Assembly: GCF_019649055.1 (NCBI RefSeq)
Contig: NW_026570274.1
Span: forward strand, 806,001-870,000
DNA from: Paramacrobiotus metropolitanus
Lineage: Eukaryota > Tardigrada > Eutardigrada > Parachela > Macrobiotidae
Direction of reading: 5' to 3'
Length of the DNA: 64,000 nt
In this document: positions 21,969 through 32,215 of the stretch, piece by piece
How positions within the stretch are numbered: position 1 is the first letter of the stretch
Layout: every line of letters begins with the position of its first letter
The notes under the pieces: model-generated
Told to the model about the DNA's origin: nothing
Seen by the model: only the letters and a program-made list of their open reading frames with translations
Database searches by the model: none
Position numbers and translations under genes: made by a program

Positions 21969-22016
21969 TTTGGGCCATTCAAAATTATAACCAATAAAAA
22001 AGCGTTGTAACCACAA

Positions 22017-23040
22017 TCACCACAACTTCATAAAATGTATGATCTGCTTCAGTTGGCCTGAATATTAATACGATTTAACGACCCCAACACGGCAAAACAT
22101 CTGCCGGTACTTAACCAACATCAAATTTCGTTAAAGTAAATCAAATCCCTAACTCGTAGCTAGCTAGTGCAGCTACGGGTAGAAACGCGCTATAATTTTC
22201 CTCGAGAAAAATTTCGAGATTTTGTCGGGCATGCGTGACAGTCGGTGTCCCGAATTAATATTACGTATTGATAAAACACACAGCATGACAGAAACCTTAT
22301 TGTGTCGCATGGTAGACCAACGCGGAGTTTACGCCCTCAAGAAACTGCTCTTCTAATTAATAAAATGCAGGTTTCTCGGCAGCATGGTTGGTCACAAACA
22401 CCGTGGGCACGCTCGATATCTTAGGTTTCACACTTCCACTCCCAGGAAAATACTGTAATCAGCCGCTGCCGCCTACGTTTTATCATATAAAATAATCTGT
22501 GGGTCGCAAATACTCATGCAAAATATGTAGGTTTATGGCGTTAGGCAGATCGCGACATAAAAATAACATGAAAGCAAATGATCTATACCCGTAACTAAAG
22601 TAAGTTTTTTAACAAGGAAAAAATGCTTTTGAAAAAAATACTTAACTTCACCTAACTAGATTTGCTTAATTCTACCAAATTTATCTGGAGATAATAAACG
22701 AGTACATACCACTATTGACTATAAAATCTGAAAGGACCACAGAACATGAGCTTAACTGTAAATACGTATTATAACAATATAATTGTATCTTTCTTCTCTA
22801 AAAAAATAATTTATTAATCCATGGGATGATAGAGATTTTGTTAGCTCTTTAATACTAAAAATTTATTACTGATGTAATGTCATCGCGCTTGCATTTTTTT
22901 ATTAGCCTACAAAAGAAAATTATAACAATTACGACAGTAGAATTGCACAGGATGCTGTCCCGTAACGCAGTCATGCGATTACTCTCATTGACCCTACTCG
23001 TACCAGTAGAAACCGATAAGAAAAACTATCGGAGGACAAA
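22017..23040. repeat. Duplicated receptor 5'-flank block (matches 15988-17240)
   Basis: Partner of the block upstream of G4, with the same ordered words including gcatgcgtgacag, attgtgtcgcatggta, ggtttcac and tcccgtaacgcagtcatg. Numerous small indels make it about 200 bp shorter. Confidence 0.75.
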
Positions 23041-23149
23041 TTCAGTTAGAACGTAAAAATTATTACCATTCAGTGAACCTTGCACAGTGCGAAAACCATA
23101 TTTGTCGAGTTATCAAAGTACCGTAATTCTCATTACGGGTCATAATTGC

Positions 23150-23530
23150 ACCTCTGAAGACATCACTGCTTTTTAGGTGAGTCTGAAAGGATCATATCAT
23201 TCTGTCTATGTTAAATTGTGCAGCAGAATTACGATGTTCTGCACCTTGAGTTTCTAGATCGGCTTCGATCGGTCAGTACACCGGTATTCCCTCATTTGTG
23301 GCCGTAGGAAATGCTTCTGCGTGGGGCTGAGCTGCTGTGGTGCCGTCGGTGTAAAACACCCTGGCAAGAAAAAGAACACAGCGCCGACATTGCCGGCTTC
23401 CCATTTCCCAACGGTGTGGAATGTTCCACAGTCAGTTCCGTCTGCAGCTGACTGAGGTGCAGTCAGCTCCGGTATAGATCGAATGCTCTCTACTTTCGTG
23501 TCTGGCCAATTAGGTGGTTTAATCATGAGG
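23150..23530 (-). pseudogene. Z-family fragment downstream of Z5
   Basis: Minus-strand translation gives IPELTAP.., a GKWEAGNVG segment and FLARVFYTDGTTAAQ-like sequence in mixed frames. These match the end of the repeat region and the beta-rich segment of Z5. The neighbouring duplicate near 19400-19460 lacks this piece (tttgtcc.. runs directly to taacgaataa..), so it was inserted into the flank. It has no finger and no tail. Confidence 0.6.
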
Positions 23531-23689
23531 GCTCACCAAAATCCACAAATCTCTTCCGATGCTACTTAATCTGGCATTTGCATTTCATACTGAATTACTG
23601 ATCAACTATTGAGTACGTCGAAGATTTTGCCTCCTTAACGAATAAACTAACTTCCGGGTGATTGTTTACAGGATGTGATGCTAGAATTG

Positions 23690-23880
23690 CTGCAAATCTG
23701 GATGGCACAACATTAACGCCAAAGGGTTTTATTCAGAAAGGGACAAACAAGGAGAAAAATGATAAAAAGTTACCAAAATCAGAGGATTTTGTGAAATACG
23801 AACTGGTCAACAGCCACATCGGTTCTGAAACAAAACTCATTTTGCAATTGTTACAAACATTACAGACTTCCTGGTGAAAG
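23690..23880. repeat. Conserved Z-gene 3'-flank block, copy at Z5
   Basis: Best preserved copy of the block described at 19492. Here the plus strand is open from 23662 to 23877, with GTTLTPKGFIQKGTNKEK in frame. The other copies do not keep this frame. Confidence 0.6.
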
Positions 23881-23965
23881 AATTACAGACAGTTAGGATA
23901 CAATCCAAAAAGCCACGCGCATGATTAATAACAAGGCAAACCCATACAATGACGAAGGCAGCCTT

Positions 23966-25714
23966 TCACACAGTCATCAAATAACTCACTGCACGATCTA
24001 GTGAGCCATCACGAAGCTGCGGTTCTGACGACATCACTACTTTTTTCCCTGGTCTACAATCTGCAGAAATCAAATCTGGCTCCGTGTGTGCCGGTTCAGT
24101 TTCCGACGGGACGTTGATCGGTCTGGCTGCTGATCTCCTCTCTACAGTAACCTTTGGAGAAGTAACACCTGCGGCTGCGAGTACGGTAACCTGGGCTGCT
24201 GTTGTCCCGTCGGCGTTGTACACCGTAACGATAAATGTATCCTCCGGCGTCTTCTGTACTGTATCGGAATGGCCCTTAGTAGATTCACTCACTGTCAGCT
24301 CCGGTAAACGCCCCGTCCTCTTTACTGCGACTGGCGGAGACATTTTGATTTGATCCAGTTTGTCCGTCGAAGTGCTGGAAAAGCGCGCTTTACGCGATAC
24401 CGGTCTGATAATGCCCGAACGCTTTGTTAGTGGCACAGGAAGCTCACAATCCGATGAAATTCCTGATACTGGAGCGTTGGGTCGGTCCTGTGCGTCACTC
24501 CGTAACTTTTTGCCTTCCTTAAAATCTTCGGAGTCCAGCCTGTCCACCAAAGGGTGGGAAAAGCGAACTTTGCGTGAGGCAGCCGATTTTGAAATGGTCG
24601 AGCGTTTTGCTGATGTCAGTGGCACAGGCAACTCGCAATTATCCGAAGAATCCTCTGACACGCGTCCGTTGGTTCGACATTGACCGTTGTTGCGTAGTTT
24701 CGTGGCTAATTTACCCTTTTTGTCGCTCTCCCCCCGCTTTTCGTTTGTTCCTTCTCCGAGTTTCGTCATGGCGTTAACAAGAAAAGTTTCACCCGGCATC
24801 GCCGACTTTCTTACCGTATCGGACTGGTCCTCTGAAGGCGCGCTCATTGACAGCTCCCGTGAACGCCGCGTACTGTTGTCTGTGATTTGTGAAGGCTTTT
24901 TGATTAGGTCTAGGCAGTCCGTCCGAGTACTGGAAAAGCTTAGTTTACGCGATGACGGTTTGGTAATGGCCGAACGCTTTGGTAGTGGCACAGGAAGATT
25001 AGAACTTTCCGATGCGATATCTGATACTGTAGCCTTGTGCCGGTCCTGTGTGTCATTCCGTAATTTCATGCCTTCTTTAAATTCTGCGGGACCCAGTCTG
25101 TCCGCCGAAATACTGGACAAGCGACGCTTACGTGATGCTGCCGATTGTTTAATGGTAGAGCGTTTCGCTGACGTCAGTGGCACAGGCCGCTGAGGAATTT
25201 CCGATGGAACCTCTGGTACTGGTGCGTTCAGCCGGCTTTGTGCGTCATTCCGTAGTTTCATGCCTTCTTTTAAATCTTCGGGGTATAATGGGATGAAACG
25301 CTTTTTGTCCTTCTCATTCCACTCATCGTGTCTTCTTCGTCCCAGCTTTGCCATGGTACTATCCTCATACGGGCGATAGTAGAGACATTTCTTCGGCAGC
25401 CGACCATGAAGATAATCCTCTCGGTCTGAGGGATCGTGAAGTCCATTACGCCAGATCGTACACGGAAAGTTCTTGGTTTCTTCTCTACCCAGAAGATGCC
25501 GCAGGACATCGATGCGCTTATTTCTTTTTCCGATAGACTGATCACAGTATGGGCAGAACCAAACTTTCCTTCCAAGGCTGACAATCTGATGGCGAGTGCT
25601 ATCCGCTTTGCGTTCCAAGGTGGAATCCGGTGAGCCGAAACGTCTAACCGGCGTATCGGGAACTGACTTGCGACTAGAAGTGTGTGGACGGATTTTTTTC
25701 CCTGTCTTTCTCAT
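23966..25714 (-). CDS. Z5: long CPYC zinc-finger protein with repeated modules
   Basis: The open frame reaches 25765, but the methionine at 25714 (MRKTGKK) matches the MCK start of paralogues and follows a good 3' splice site (ctttcag at 25724, then gtagaagcc), giving 582 residues. It has the finger KVWFCPYCDQSIGK..RHLLG..FPC and the GRLPKKCLYYRPYED block. Four copies follow of a ~75-residue module (EFKEGMKLRND..LPVPL..KRSAITK..SRK.RFSS...DRLD), then TFIVTVYNADGTTAAQVTV, SPKVTVERR and RDGSLDRAVSYLMTV. The third module restarts with AMTKLGEGTNE directly after FLV, so a second copy of the post-finger region has been joined to a truncated beta segment. It is the longest intact member; length varies by module number. 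Confidence 0.75.
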   Translation of the reverse strand: MRKTGKKIRPHTSSRKSVPDTPVRRFGSPDSTLERKADSTRHQIVSLGRKVWFCPYCDQSIGKRNKRIDVLRHLLGREETKNFPCTIWRNGLHDPSDREDYLHGRLPKKCLYYRPYEDSTMAKLGRRRHDEWNEKDKKRFIPLYPEDLKEGMKLRNDAQSRLNAPVPEVPSEIPQRPVPLTSAKRSTIKQSAASRKRRLSSISADRLGPAEFKEGMKLRNDTQDRHKATVSDIASESSNLPVPLPKRSAITKPSSRKLSFSSTRTDCLDLIKKPSQITDNSTRRSRELSMSAPSEDQSDTVRKSAMPGETFLVNAMTKLGEGTNEKRGESDKKGKLATKLRNNGQCRTNGRVSEDSSDNCELPVPLTSAKRSTISKSAASRKVRFSHPLVDRLDSEDFKEGKKLRSDAQDRPNAPVSGISSDCELPVPLTKRSGIIRPVSRKARFSSTSTDKLDQIKMSPPVAVKRTGRLPELTVSESTKGHSDTVQKTPEDTFIVTVYNADGTTAAQVTVLAAAGVTSPKVTVERRSAARPINVPSETEPAHTEPDLISADCRPGKKVVMSSEPQLRDGSLDRAVSYLMTV

Positions 25715-27680
25715 GGCTTCTACCTGAAAGTTGAGAATCAAATTTAATTTTAAAATAGTTAACATTTACTTAAAACTGCACAAATGCGTCGGAGCTAATG
25801 ATTAATTAATCGATACAATTATTGAATAATTAATCTAATCCACACAGATTGTGCAGAGAGATTTAAAAGGCACGGAACCACAAGAGTCTTACAGTGCACA
25901 GATTCCAGTGAGGTATCGGTTTAACGATGATTACTTTTGGTTAGGTTTCTGGAACAGAATCACGTGAGAAGTTCTTTGCAGCTGGAAAATAAGGCTTGGA
26001 TTTAAGAAACTTGAAGGGTACAGCAAATTATGATGACTTGCACTTGGTAAATCTGGTTGCTAAAAGTTGGCAGGCAGGCGAGCATGTTGGAGACAACACG
26101 CTGCAGTCGAATTTCTCTATTAGCTCCGGCTAGTAGCTGGCGCTCTTGAATTCGGAACCGGATTCGGATAACAGTTACGTAATGTTACAGGTATGATGAT
26201 GCGACTACTGATGGTTGTTAGGAAATTTATTCTGAAAGCGAGCGTTTTTCCTAAAGGTTAGTGTTACCTTTGAATAGAGTACCAGATATCGTTATTTTAA
26301 TTAAGCCTGCTGTAGCACCTGTGTTACCAGTACCGAAGTAGGATACCTTGCAGAGCCGCTATATATCTGTAGAGATCCGTTCCTCTCCTTGTGTAAATCT
26401 TGTTTTACCGGCATATTATGATTACATTATGATCTTGTCGGTCAAACTACAAAAGATTTTCTTGCTGTGTAATTTTCCACGCTAAAATCCTTTGTACGTA
26501 TTCGGTGATTGAATCCTTTGCGTTTGGTGATCGCTCGGATTTATCTATTCCCTATACGTTGGCCTAAATGCTCGTAATATTATAATCCATGAAATAGGTG
26601 ACGTGAGATTGTTTCAAACACACCTTTTTCCTAGGCAGTCCTAGTGTCATCCTTTATTCACGAATATTCTTGCTGAACACGCCTGTAATTATTCTGTGTA
26701 CGATTTTTTCGAAAGTATAGAATGATATTTTTCACGAGCGAAAGGTCACATTTTTTAATTTGGTGGTGGCGATTAATAATCGCCGCAAATTCGTAAAATT
26801 TGTTACTCGTTTTACCGCTTTCAGAGTTTTGGTGCTTGTATGCGATGTTGGGAGTGTTCCAGAAGCCTGGAATCAGCAGAATGACTATTTACTAGTCGTT
26901 GCATTTTATCTTCGTGGACGTACATGTAATACACGACAGAAAAGATTCCGTGTTTCGTATTAAATGTTTGATTAAAATATTTGGCCTCATCAGACATAAC
27001 AGAATATCGCACATAGTGCAAAACAGAACGCTATCATGCAATCCACTAAGAAATTGCCCATATATTATATGCCAGCAACACGTACGTATTTCGAGTTACA
27101 TTGTACGTATTCATCGTAGCTGCTTCATGGAATATAACTGCTGTACTAAAATATATAATATAAAATATTGTACATCCTGCAGAACAGAGTAATACTTAAC
27201 TGTTCAGACAGCAAAATAATAATTTAGATGTATTTTTGAGTGCCAAGAATTCAGAAGGTGTACAATACTGTACAATACAGGATCACAATACATGTACAAT
27301 TATTATTTTATTATTACAATTTACAACTTTGGACGAATATTTATTTAAGTGAGCGATACAAAGCTAGAAATCTTCCTTTGAGAGATTTTAGGTCAAGAAA
27401 CACAGAATAAAGTGACAATCCACAATTTAATTTCTCGTATAAGTCTTTTGGTTCTTCCGTATATGTTTGGAAACCAAGTATTTTGTTCGCCCATTGTCTG
27501 CGCTCTTCGGTTTCACCGAACGACCGAAATGGCTCCTCTTCCGTGACAATGGGTTGGTTGTATGAATTGCTTCCGAGACTCTGCTTTGATCGACTCCGTC
27601 AAATGGCACAATTGCTTGTTGTTTCCATGTTACGGTTAGTAGGACAAACTGAGTAACACAAGGAACATCTACATATAGCC
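25715..27680. other. Intergenic between Z5 and G6
   Basis: AT-rich. Short ORFs at 26760-27192 and 27427-27609 show no recognisable features. It should contain the Z5 upstream exon, if the splice acceptor at 25724 is real, but no donor could be chosen. Confidence 0.4.
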
Positions 27681-28793
27681 TTATTTGCTTTCTCTAGAAT
27701 TGCGGTACCAGTAGAACTGGCGCGTTGAGGTTACGGCTGCATAACGCCATTGTTTTGAAGTCAACATACACAGCAACGGGTTCACTGTGCAGTCCAGAGA
27801 AAACAACAAGTTGACAACAGCCAGTGTTCTCGCATCCAAAAAATGTGCAGTCATCATGTAGGCGTAAACAACATGATTTGGAGTCCAGAAAAGAAGCGAG
27901 TTGACAAACAAAATGGTCAGAACAGTGAAATGGCGATTTCTCTTTTGCCACCGGCTTCCTTCGGGAATCTGCGACTGTCGTCTAAGCTGATCTGCCAAAA
28001 TCATTGAATCAACGGCACGTGTAACGCATTGTGAGTTATATTGTGAGACTTCCGCTTTGCGGGCTGGTTGCATTACGATATCATCCCGTGTCTTCCGTAA
28101 AATCTTCACTTTCCAGAAGACCATGGGATAGATGATAGTAACAATCGCTTGAGGAACGAGATGGGTTAAGTAGCTATACAAGGCACGATATAAAGTATCG
28201 TAGCCAAAGCTGTACATGCAAAGATGTGCAAGGCCGGAAGTACGAGCTCGGCAGTCGTGATCGAGAAACACTGGCAGGGACAGCGTATTAATGACAACGA
28301 CCATCGCAATGATTAAACCAGCGGCCAGTTTACGCGTGTGCCGCGTTCGGTAGGAAAACGGAAAGGTCACGGCCCACAGACGGTTTAGGCTGATTAGCAC
28401 GTGCATGGTAACAATGCAGGCGCTTGTGATCTGAGCACAATATAGATCAAACAAGCACAGAAACTCGCCGAAAATCCAGCGGAATTTCAGGTAGTTACTG
28501 ATGTTAGTTACGCCGCTAGTGCTCGATTTGATAAGGTCCAATAAAGACAGGCTCAAGATGTAGCTGTTGAACGGAGTTCGGAGTTGCGGGGATCGGGTAT
28601 AAACTAGCACGATGAAACTGTTACTCGTGTAATTAAATATGGCTAAGGCTATATATAAGTAGCCCACAAAAATAGTATTTGGCTGCTCCCTTGATGAAAC
28701 AGCCAGGGATGCATTAGTCGTAGTACTGTCGTTGAAGCCAGACATATTGGTTGAATATCCACTGCCAGAATAGTTGTTCGTCACGTGTGCCAT
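27681..28793 (-). CDS. G6: divergent rhodopsin-class 7-TM receptor
   Basis: An intact single-exon ORF of 370 residues with several N-terminal sequons (NYS, NMS, NDS, NAS). Landmarks: YTSNSF in TM1, LSLLDLIKS in TM2, EFLCLF before TM3, SLNRLWAV, ECL2 HLCMYSF, FWTPNHV in TM6 and LDCTVNPLLCM in TM7. Compared with G4/G5 it has a longer intracellular loop 3 (KILRKTRDDIVMQPARK onward) and a longer C-tail (YWYRNSRESK). G7, and probably G8, derive from this subtype rather than from G4/G5. Ligand unknown. Confidence 0.9.
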   Translation of the reverse strand: MAHVTNNYSGSGYSTNMSGFNDSTTTNASLAVSSREQPNTIFVGYLYIALAIFNYTSNSFIVLVYTRSPQLRTPFNSYILSLSLLDLIKSSTSGVTNISNYLKFRWIFGEFLCLFDLYCAQITSACIVTMHVLISLNRLWAVTFPFSYRTRHTRKLAAGLIIAMVVVINTLSLPVFLDHDCRARTSGLAHLCMYSFGYDTLYRALYSYLTHLVPQAIVTIIYPMVFWKVKILRKTRDDIVMQPARKAEVSQYNSQCVTRAVDSMILADQLRRQSQIPEGSRWQKRNRHFTVLTILFVNSLLFWTPNHVVYAYMMTAHFLDARTLAVVNLLFSLDCTVNPLLCMLTSKQWRYAAVTSTRQFYWYRNSRESK

Positions 28794-30059
28794 GTTCCCG
28801 GGAAATGCTTAATCTTTTATGAAAATACTGTACAAATGCCGAAATTCTGCAACACTTGTCACGCGATGCATATACAGCGCAAGCAAAGATGCTGATAAAC
28901 AAATGTGCAGAATAGTTATCAAGTATACGTTAATTCGTGAAAAGAAACGGCACCTGAACACTTTGCTGAAAAAATTCTGTCGATAAAGACACGTCGACAA
29001 AACGCTATAATTATTTATGTAACGTTTGTGGCTGTGACGCGCGATATTTTATAAAAGGTAAATTGTTCCAATGTTTGCACACTACCACGATTTAAGAGGT
29101 CGAACCATTTCGAAAATAAACAACCACGTCTTGATCGACATAAAAATGCGACAATCTTTGGAGAAAGATATCCTTTCCTCAGAAGATTGCACTACTTCTG
29201 GCTTCACCCAAAGGAATAAGTGGGATCGGTTTTCAAAGGTATTGAGTCTTTGTCCGCACAGCGGTTACCCAGATTGACCGGAGAATCCTGAAGAATTATC
29301 GGCATCATCGTACCAAGAATCTAGCAGGAAGTATCTTTTGCTGGAGCAAACAACTGCAAAGACTACCCGCCCCAGCTGGAGGCCCCAAAGGGAGTTCGTC
29401 CTCTTAGCTTCTGCTGACATTCTTTACAAATACTACATATATGCTTCTGCGCCCAAATACACGTGATCATAATGACCATGCATTTTGTGGTGATGCATAT
29501 TGCCTTCTTGACCTTTAAACTGTACAACAATTCTTTGAATTTTAATGTTGCAATGATACTCTAGCTGCGTCACGATAAATCTCTCTGGATACCATTAAGA
29601 CGTTATACTGGCTTTGACTACAAAAATGCACGGTGGATTTACGTGAATCTGGATTGCATTTTGCAAATGCTGAATCGCGTAAGCGTCATGCAGTGGCTGA
29701 ATAACGTTTCTCCACTGCTACAGTTCACAGATTCTTTGTCGAACACGCCGGTTACGTTATCAAGAATTTGATATCCTCCTAATCGACGTGGTTATATAGC
29801 CTCGGCCTCGGCTTCGCCTCCGCGTTTCTTGTGGTCCATGGCCATTTTATTTGAATTTGAATGAATATTTATTAGATTAACATCAGTCTATTCGTCGTAA
29901 CATGATCGGTACATGCAATAGGGTAAACACGAATTTTCTATGAAAATCAGTTCATGCTTCTCTCAACCTTGAAAGCATTCCCTTTCGCTGTACATACAGA
30001 TAATTTTACGATATCCCCTACCCGAAAAGAAAGCCGAAATATCACTCTATAAGGTGTGA
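28794..30059. other. Intergenic upstream of G6
   Basis: No gene supported. Bases 29805-29875 (ctcggcttcgcc..cgcgtttcttg) are repeated with changes at 30425-30490 inside the adjacent minisatellite. Confidence 0.4.
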
Positions 30060-30960
30060 AATTCGAAACAGTGATAGTGCACTGGATCACTAGTTCGGTA
30101 ACTCATCACTTCACTGGCTCTTTTCACTGGAAGTTGGTGTGTGCCCACTGGTGTATGTCCGGTGAGTAGTGGTGGCTCGATTACCTGCTTAGCTAACCGG
30201 TTCCGTTCTCCGGACAGTAGTGGTAGCTCGGTCACTCATGTACACTGTACAATAATGACAGCTCGGTCACCCGCTCACCTCCCGGGCTTTGTGCGCCGTA
30301 CAGCAGTGTTAGCTCGATCACCCGCTCAACTAACGGACTTTGTACACTGACAGTAGTGACAGCTCGGTCACTCGTATCACCTCCCGGGCTCTGTGCACGG
30401 ACAGTAGTGGTAGCTCGGTCACTCGTTTCATCTCGGCTTCGCTACCGCGTTTCTTGAGGTCTACGACTGGTCTGTTCGAATTTGTATTTTAATCGTTTTT
30501 ATTCGTATATTTTGGCTCTGTGAACTGGACTGTAGTGGTGGACTACAGCTTTTTGCGCTGGACTGTAGCTTTTTGCGCTGGACAGCATTAGTAGCCCGGT
30601 CACCCGCTCCGCTAACGGACTTTCTGCGCCGGACATTAGTGACAGCGCGGTCACCCGCTCTCCTACCGGGCTCTGTGCACCGGACAGTAGTGGTGACTCG
30701 GTCACTCGTTCCCTAACGGGCTTTTTACACTGACAAGTAGTGACAGCTCGGTCACTCGCTCACTCGGTCACTCGGCATCGGACAGTAATGACAGCTCGGT
30801 TAACCGCTTACATAGCTATCCATAGTGGCAGTTCGGCCACTCACTGGCTTAGCGGGCTATTTTAACTAGAATGTAGTTGTAATTTGGTTAACTAACGGGC
30901 TTGTGCACTGAACAGTGGCGGTAGTTCTGTCTATCACTGCTTGGCCGGCACTTGTTTAGA
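30060..30960. repeat. Degenerate minisatellite, unit about 50-60 bp
   Basis: About fifteen imperfect copies of a unit built from gacagtagtgacagctcgg, tcacccgctcacct and gggctctgtgcacc. Copies vary in length and are interrupted once (30425-30540) by sequence repeated from 29805. Short ORFs here are products of the repeat and are not genes. Confidence 0.8.
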
Positions 30961-31859
30961 AATTGTCCTCGATGACAGCGTTGGATGTGTAGTCGTTCTT
31001 GTCGCAATATTAAACGCCAACGGTCTGCTAATTAAATTGATTCTGATATTTTAATTAGTGTAATATACATACTTTCATTTTTTAACTATATTTTATTTGG
31101 TTTACGTGGCAACATTGCCTGGTTAAAAATACCACGATGATAATTATTATTATAATAATTTAGTTACATTTGGTGAAGGTAGTTAAAACTCTTCCGCTGT
31201 GGCGCTCGAAGCGGGAGAGGTTTTAAACGAAATGAATACTATCTGGCCGGGTTTTCGATTACGGGCTTTCAGAATATAATATTGGTTTTGGTCAGTCTTT
31301 TCTGGTTTGCCCGCTCTGGTGTATCCCATTCGTGGCAATATAGATCTGAATCTTGATATTCAACTAAATGATTGTTAAGACAACACAACACCCTGGATGA
31401 TGATTTTGCGAACTCGTGACATGGACAACTACTGTATATAAAGCTATGCAATACTTGTTTTCTGATATGTGCGTATTGTGTGCCCTTTTGGGCAACAGTT
31501 TCTCTGTTTAAACCTTCTCACTTATAATCGTGGATCAGATTAAATATCAACTAATAAGCCTGGCATTTATTTGTATAAAAATACTGTGGTGCCAAGTCGA
31601 AACCGCACTTTTTCGTAGTTATATGCTAATCGGATGCGACTTTCAATTTTCACTGGCTAAATTTAAGTTAATAATAAAACAAAACTTAAGACTTAATTGA
31701 CAAAAATGTTTGTTGGAAATACGAAATTCGAACTTACTTCCTCATTTGAGTATCAATCTTTTTCTCAGTATTTCAGCGGAAACGAAAGTAACGATTAACA
31801 AGGTGCATGATACTTTTCCAAATACGCAAACGTACAACACCAAACCAACAGTACTCGTA
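30961..31859. other. Intergenic
   Basis: AT-rich with no supported feature. A small ORF at 31269-31451 has no recognisable content. Confidence 0.4.
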
Positions 31860-32160
31860 TGGTTCTGAAGACATCAACATTTTTAACGTGGCCAAAGGTC
31901 CGAAAGGATCATAACTTATTCGGTTAAATATTAGGCATTATTGTGATGTTGCGCACCTCCTCTGGCTAACGAAAAAACGAAACCACCGTACAACGGATTG
32001 TTACAATATACATGACAATCATAATCTTCGGATTTTTGTAAATCTAGATGACACAACATGAACGTTAAAGGGTTTTTTCAGAAAGGCACAAAAAGAAGAT
32101 CAAAAGTTATAGAAAATGATACCAAAATCAGTTGCACCAAACAGTGAAGTTGAAACATCA
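31860..32160. repeat. Z-derived fragment plus conserved 3'-flank block at Z6
   Basis: Bases 31860-31970 resemble 23150-23245 (ctgaagacatca.., gaaaggatcata.., gatgtt..gcacct), a relic of Z C-terminal coding sequence. Bases 32040-32160 are the conserved 3' block (acaacatgaacgttaaaggg, cagaaaggcac). Confidence 0.55.
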
Positions 32161-32215
32161 ACAGCATCGTAAACACCATCCAGTGAATCGTGCAAAAACT
32201 AAGACAACCGACATT

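Noticed and set aside
23662-23877. Small plus-strand gene in the Z 3'-flank block
   Set aside because: The frame is open only in this copy; stops or shifts occur in the copies at 19.5, 32.0 and 39.6 kb.
30060-30960. CRISPR-like repeat spacing in the gctcggtcac array
   Set aside because: Units are degenerate and contiguous without unique spacers; the context is eukaryotic. It is a minisatellite.
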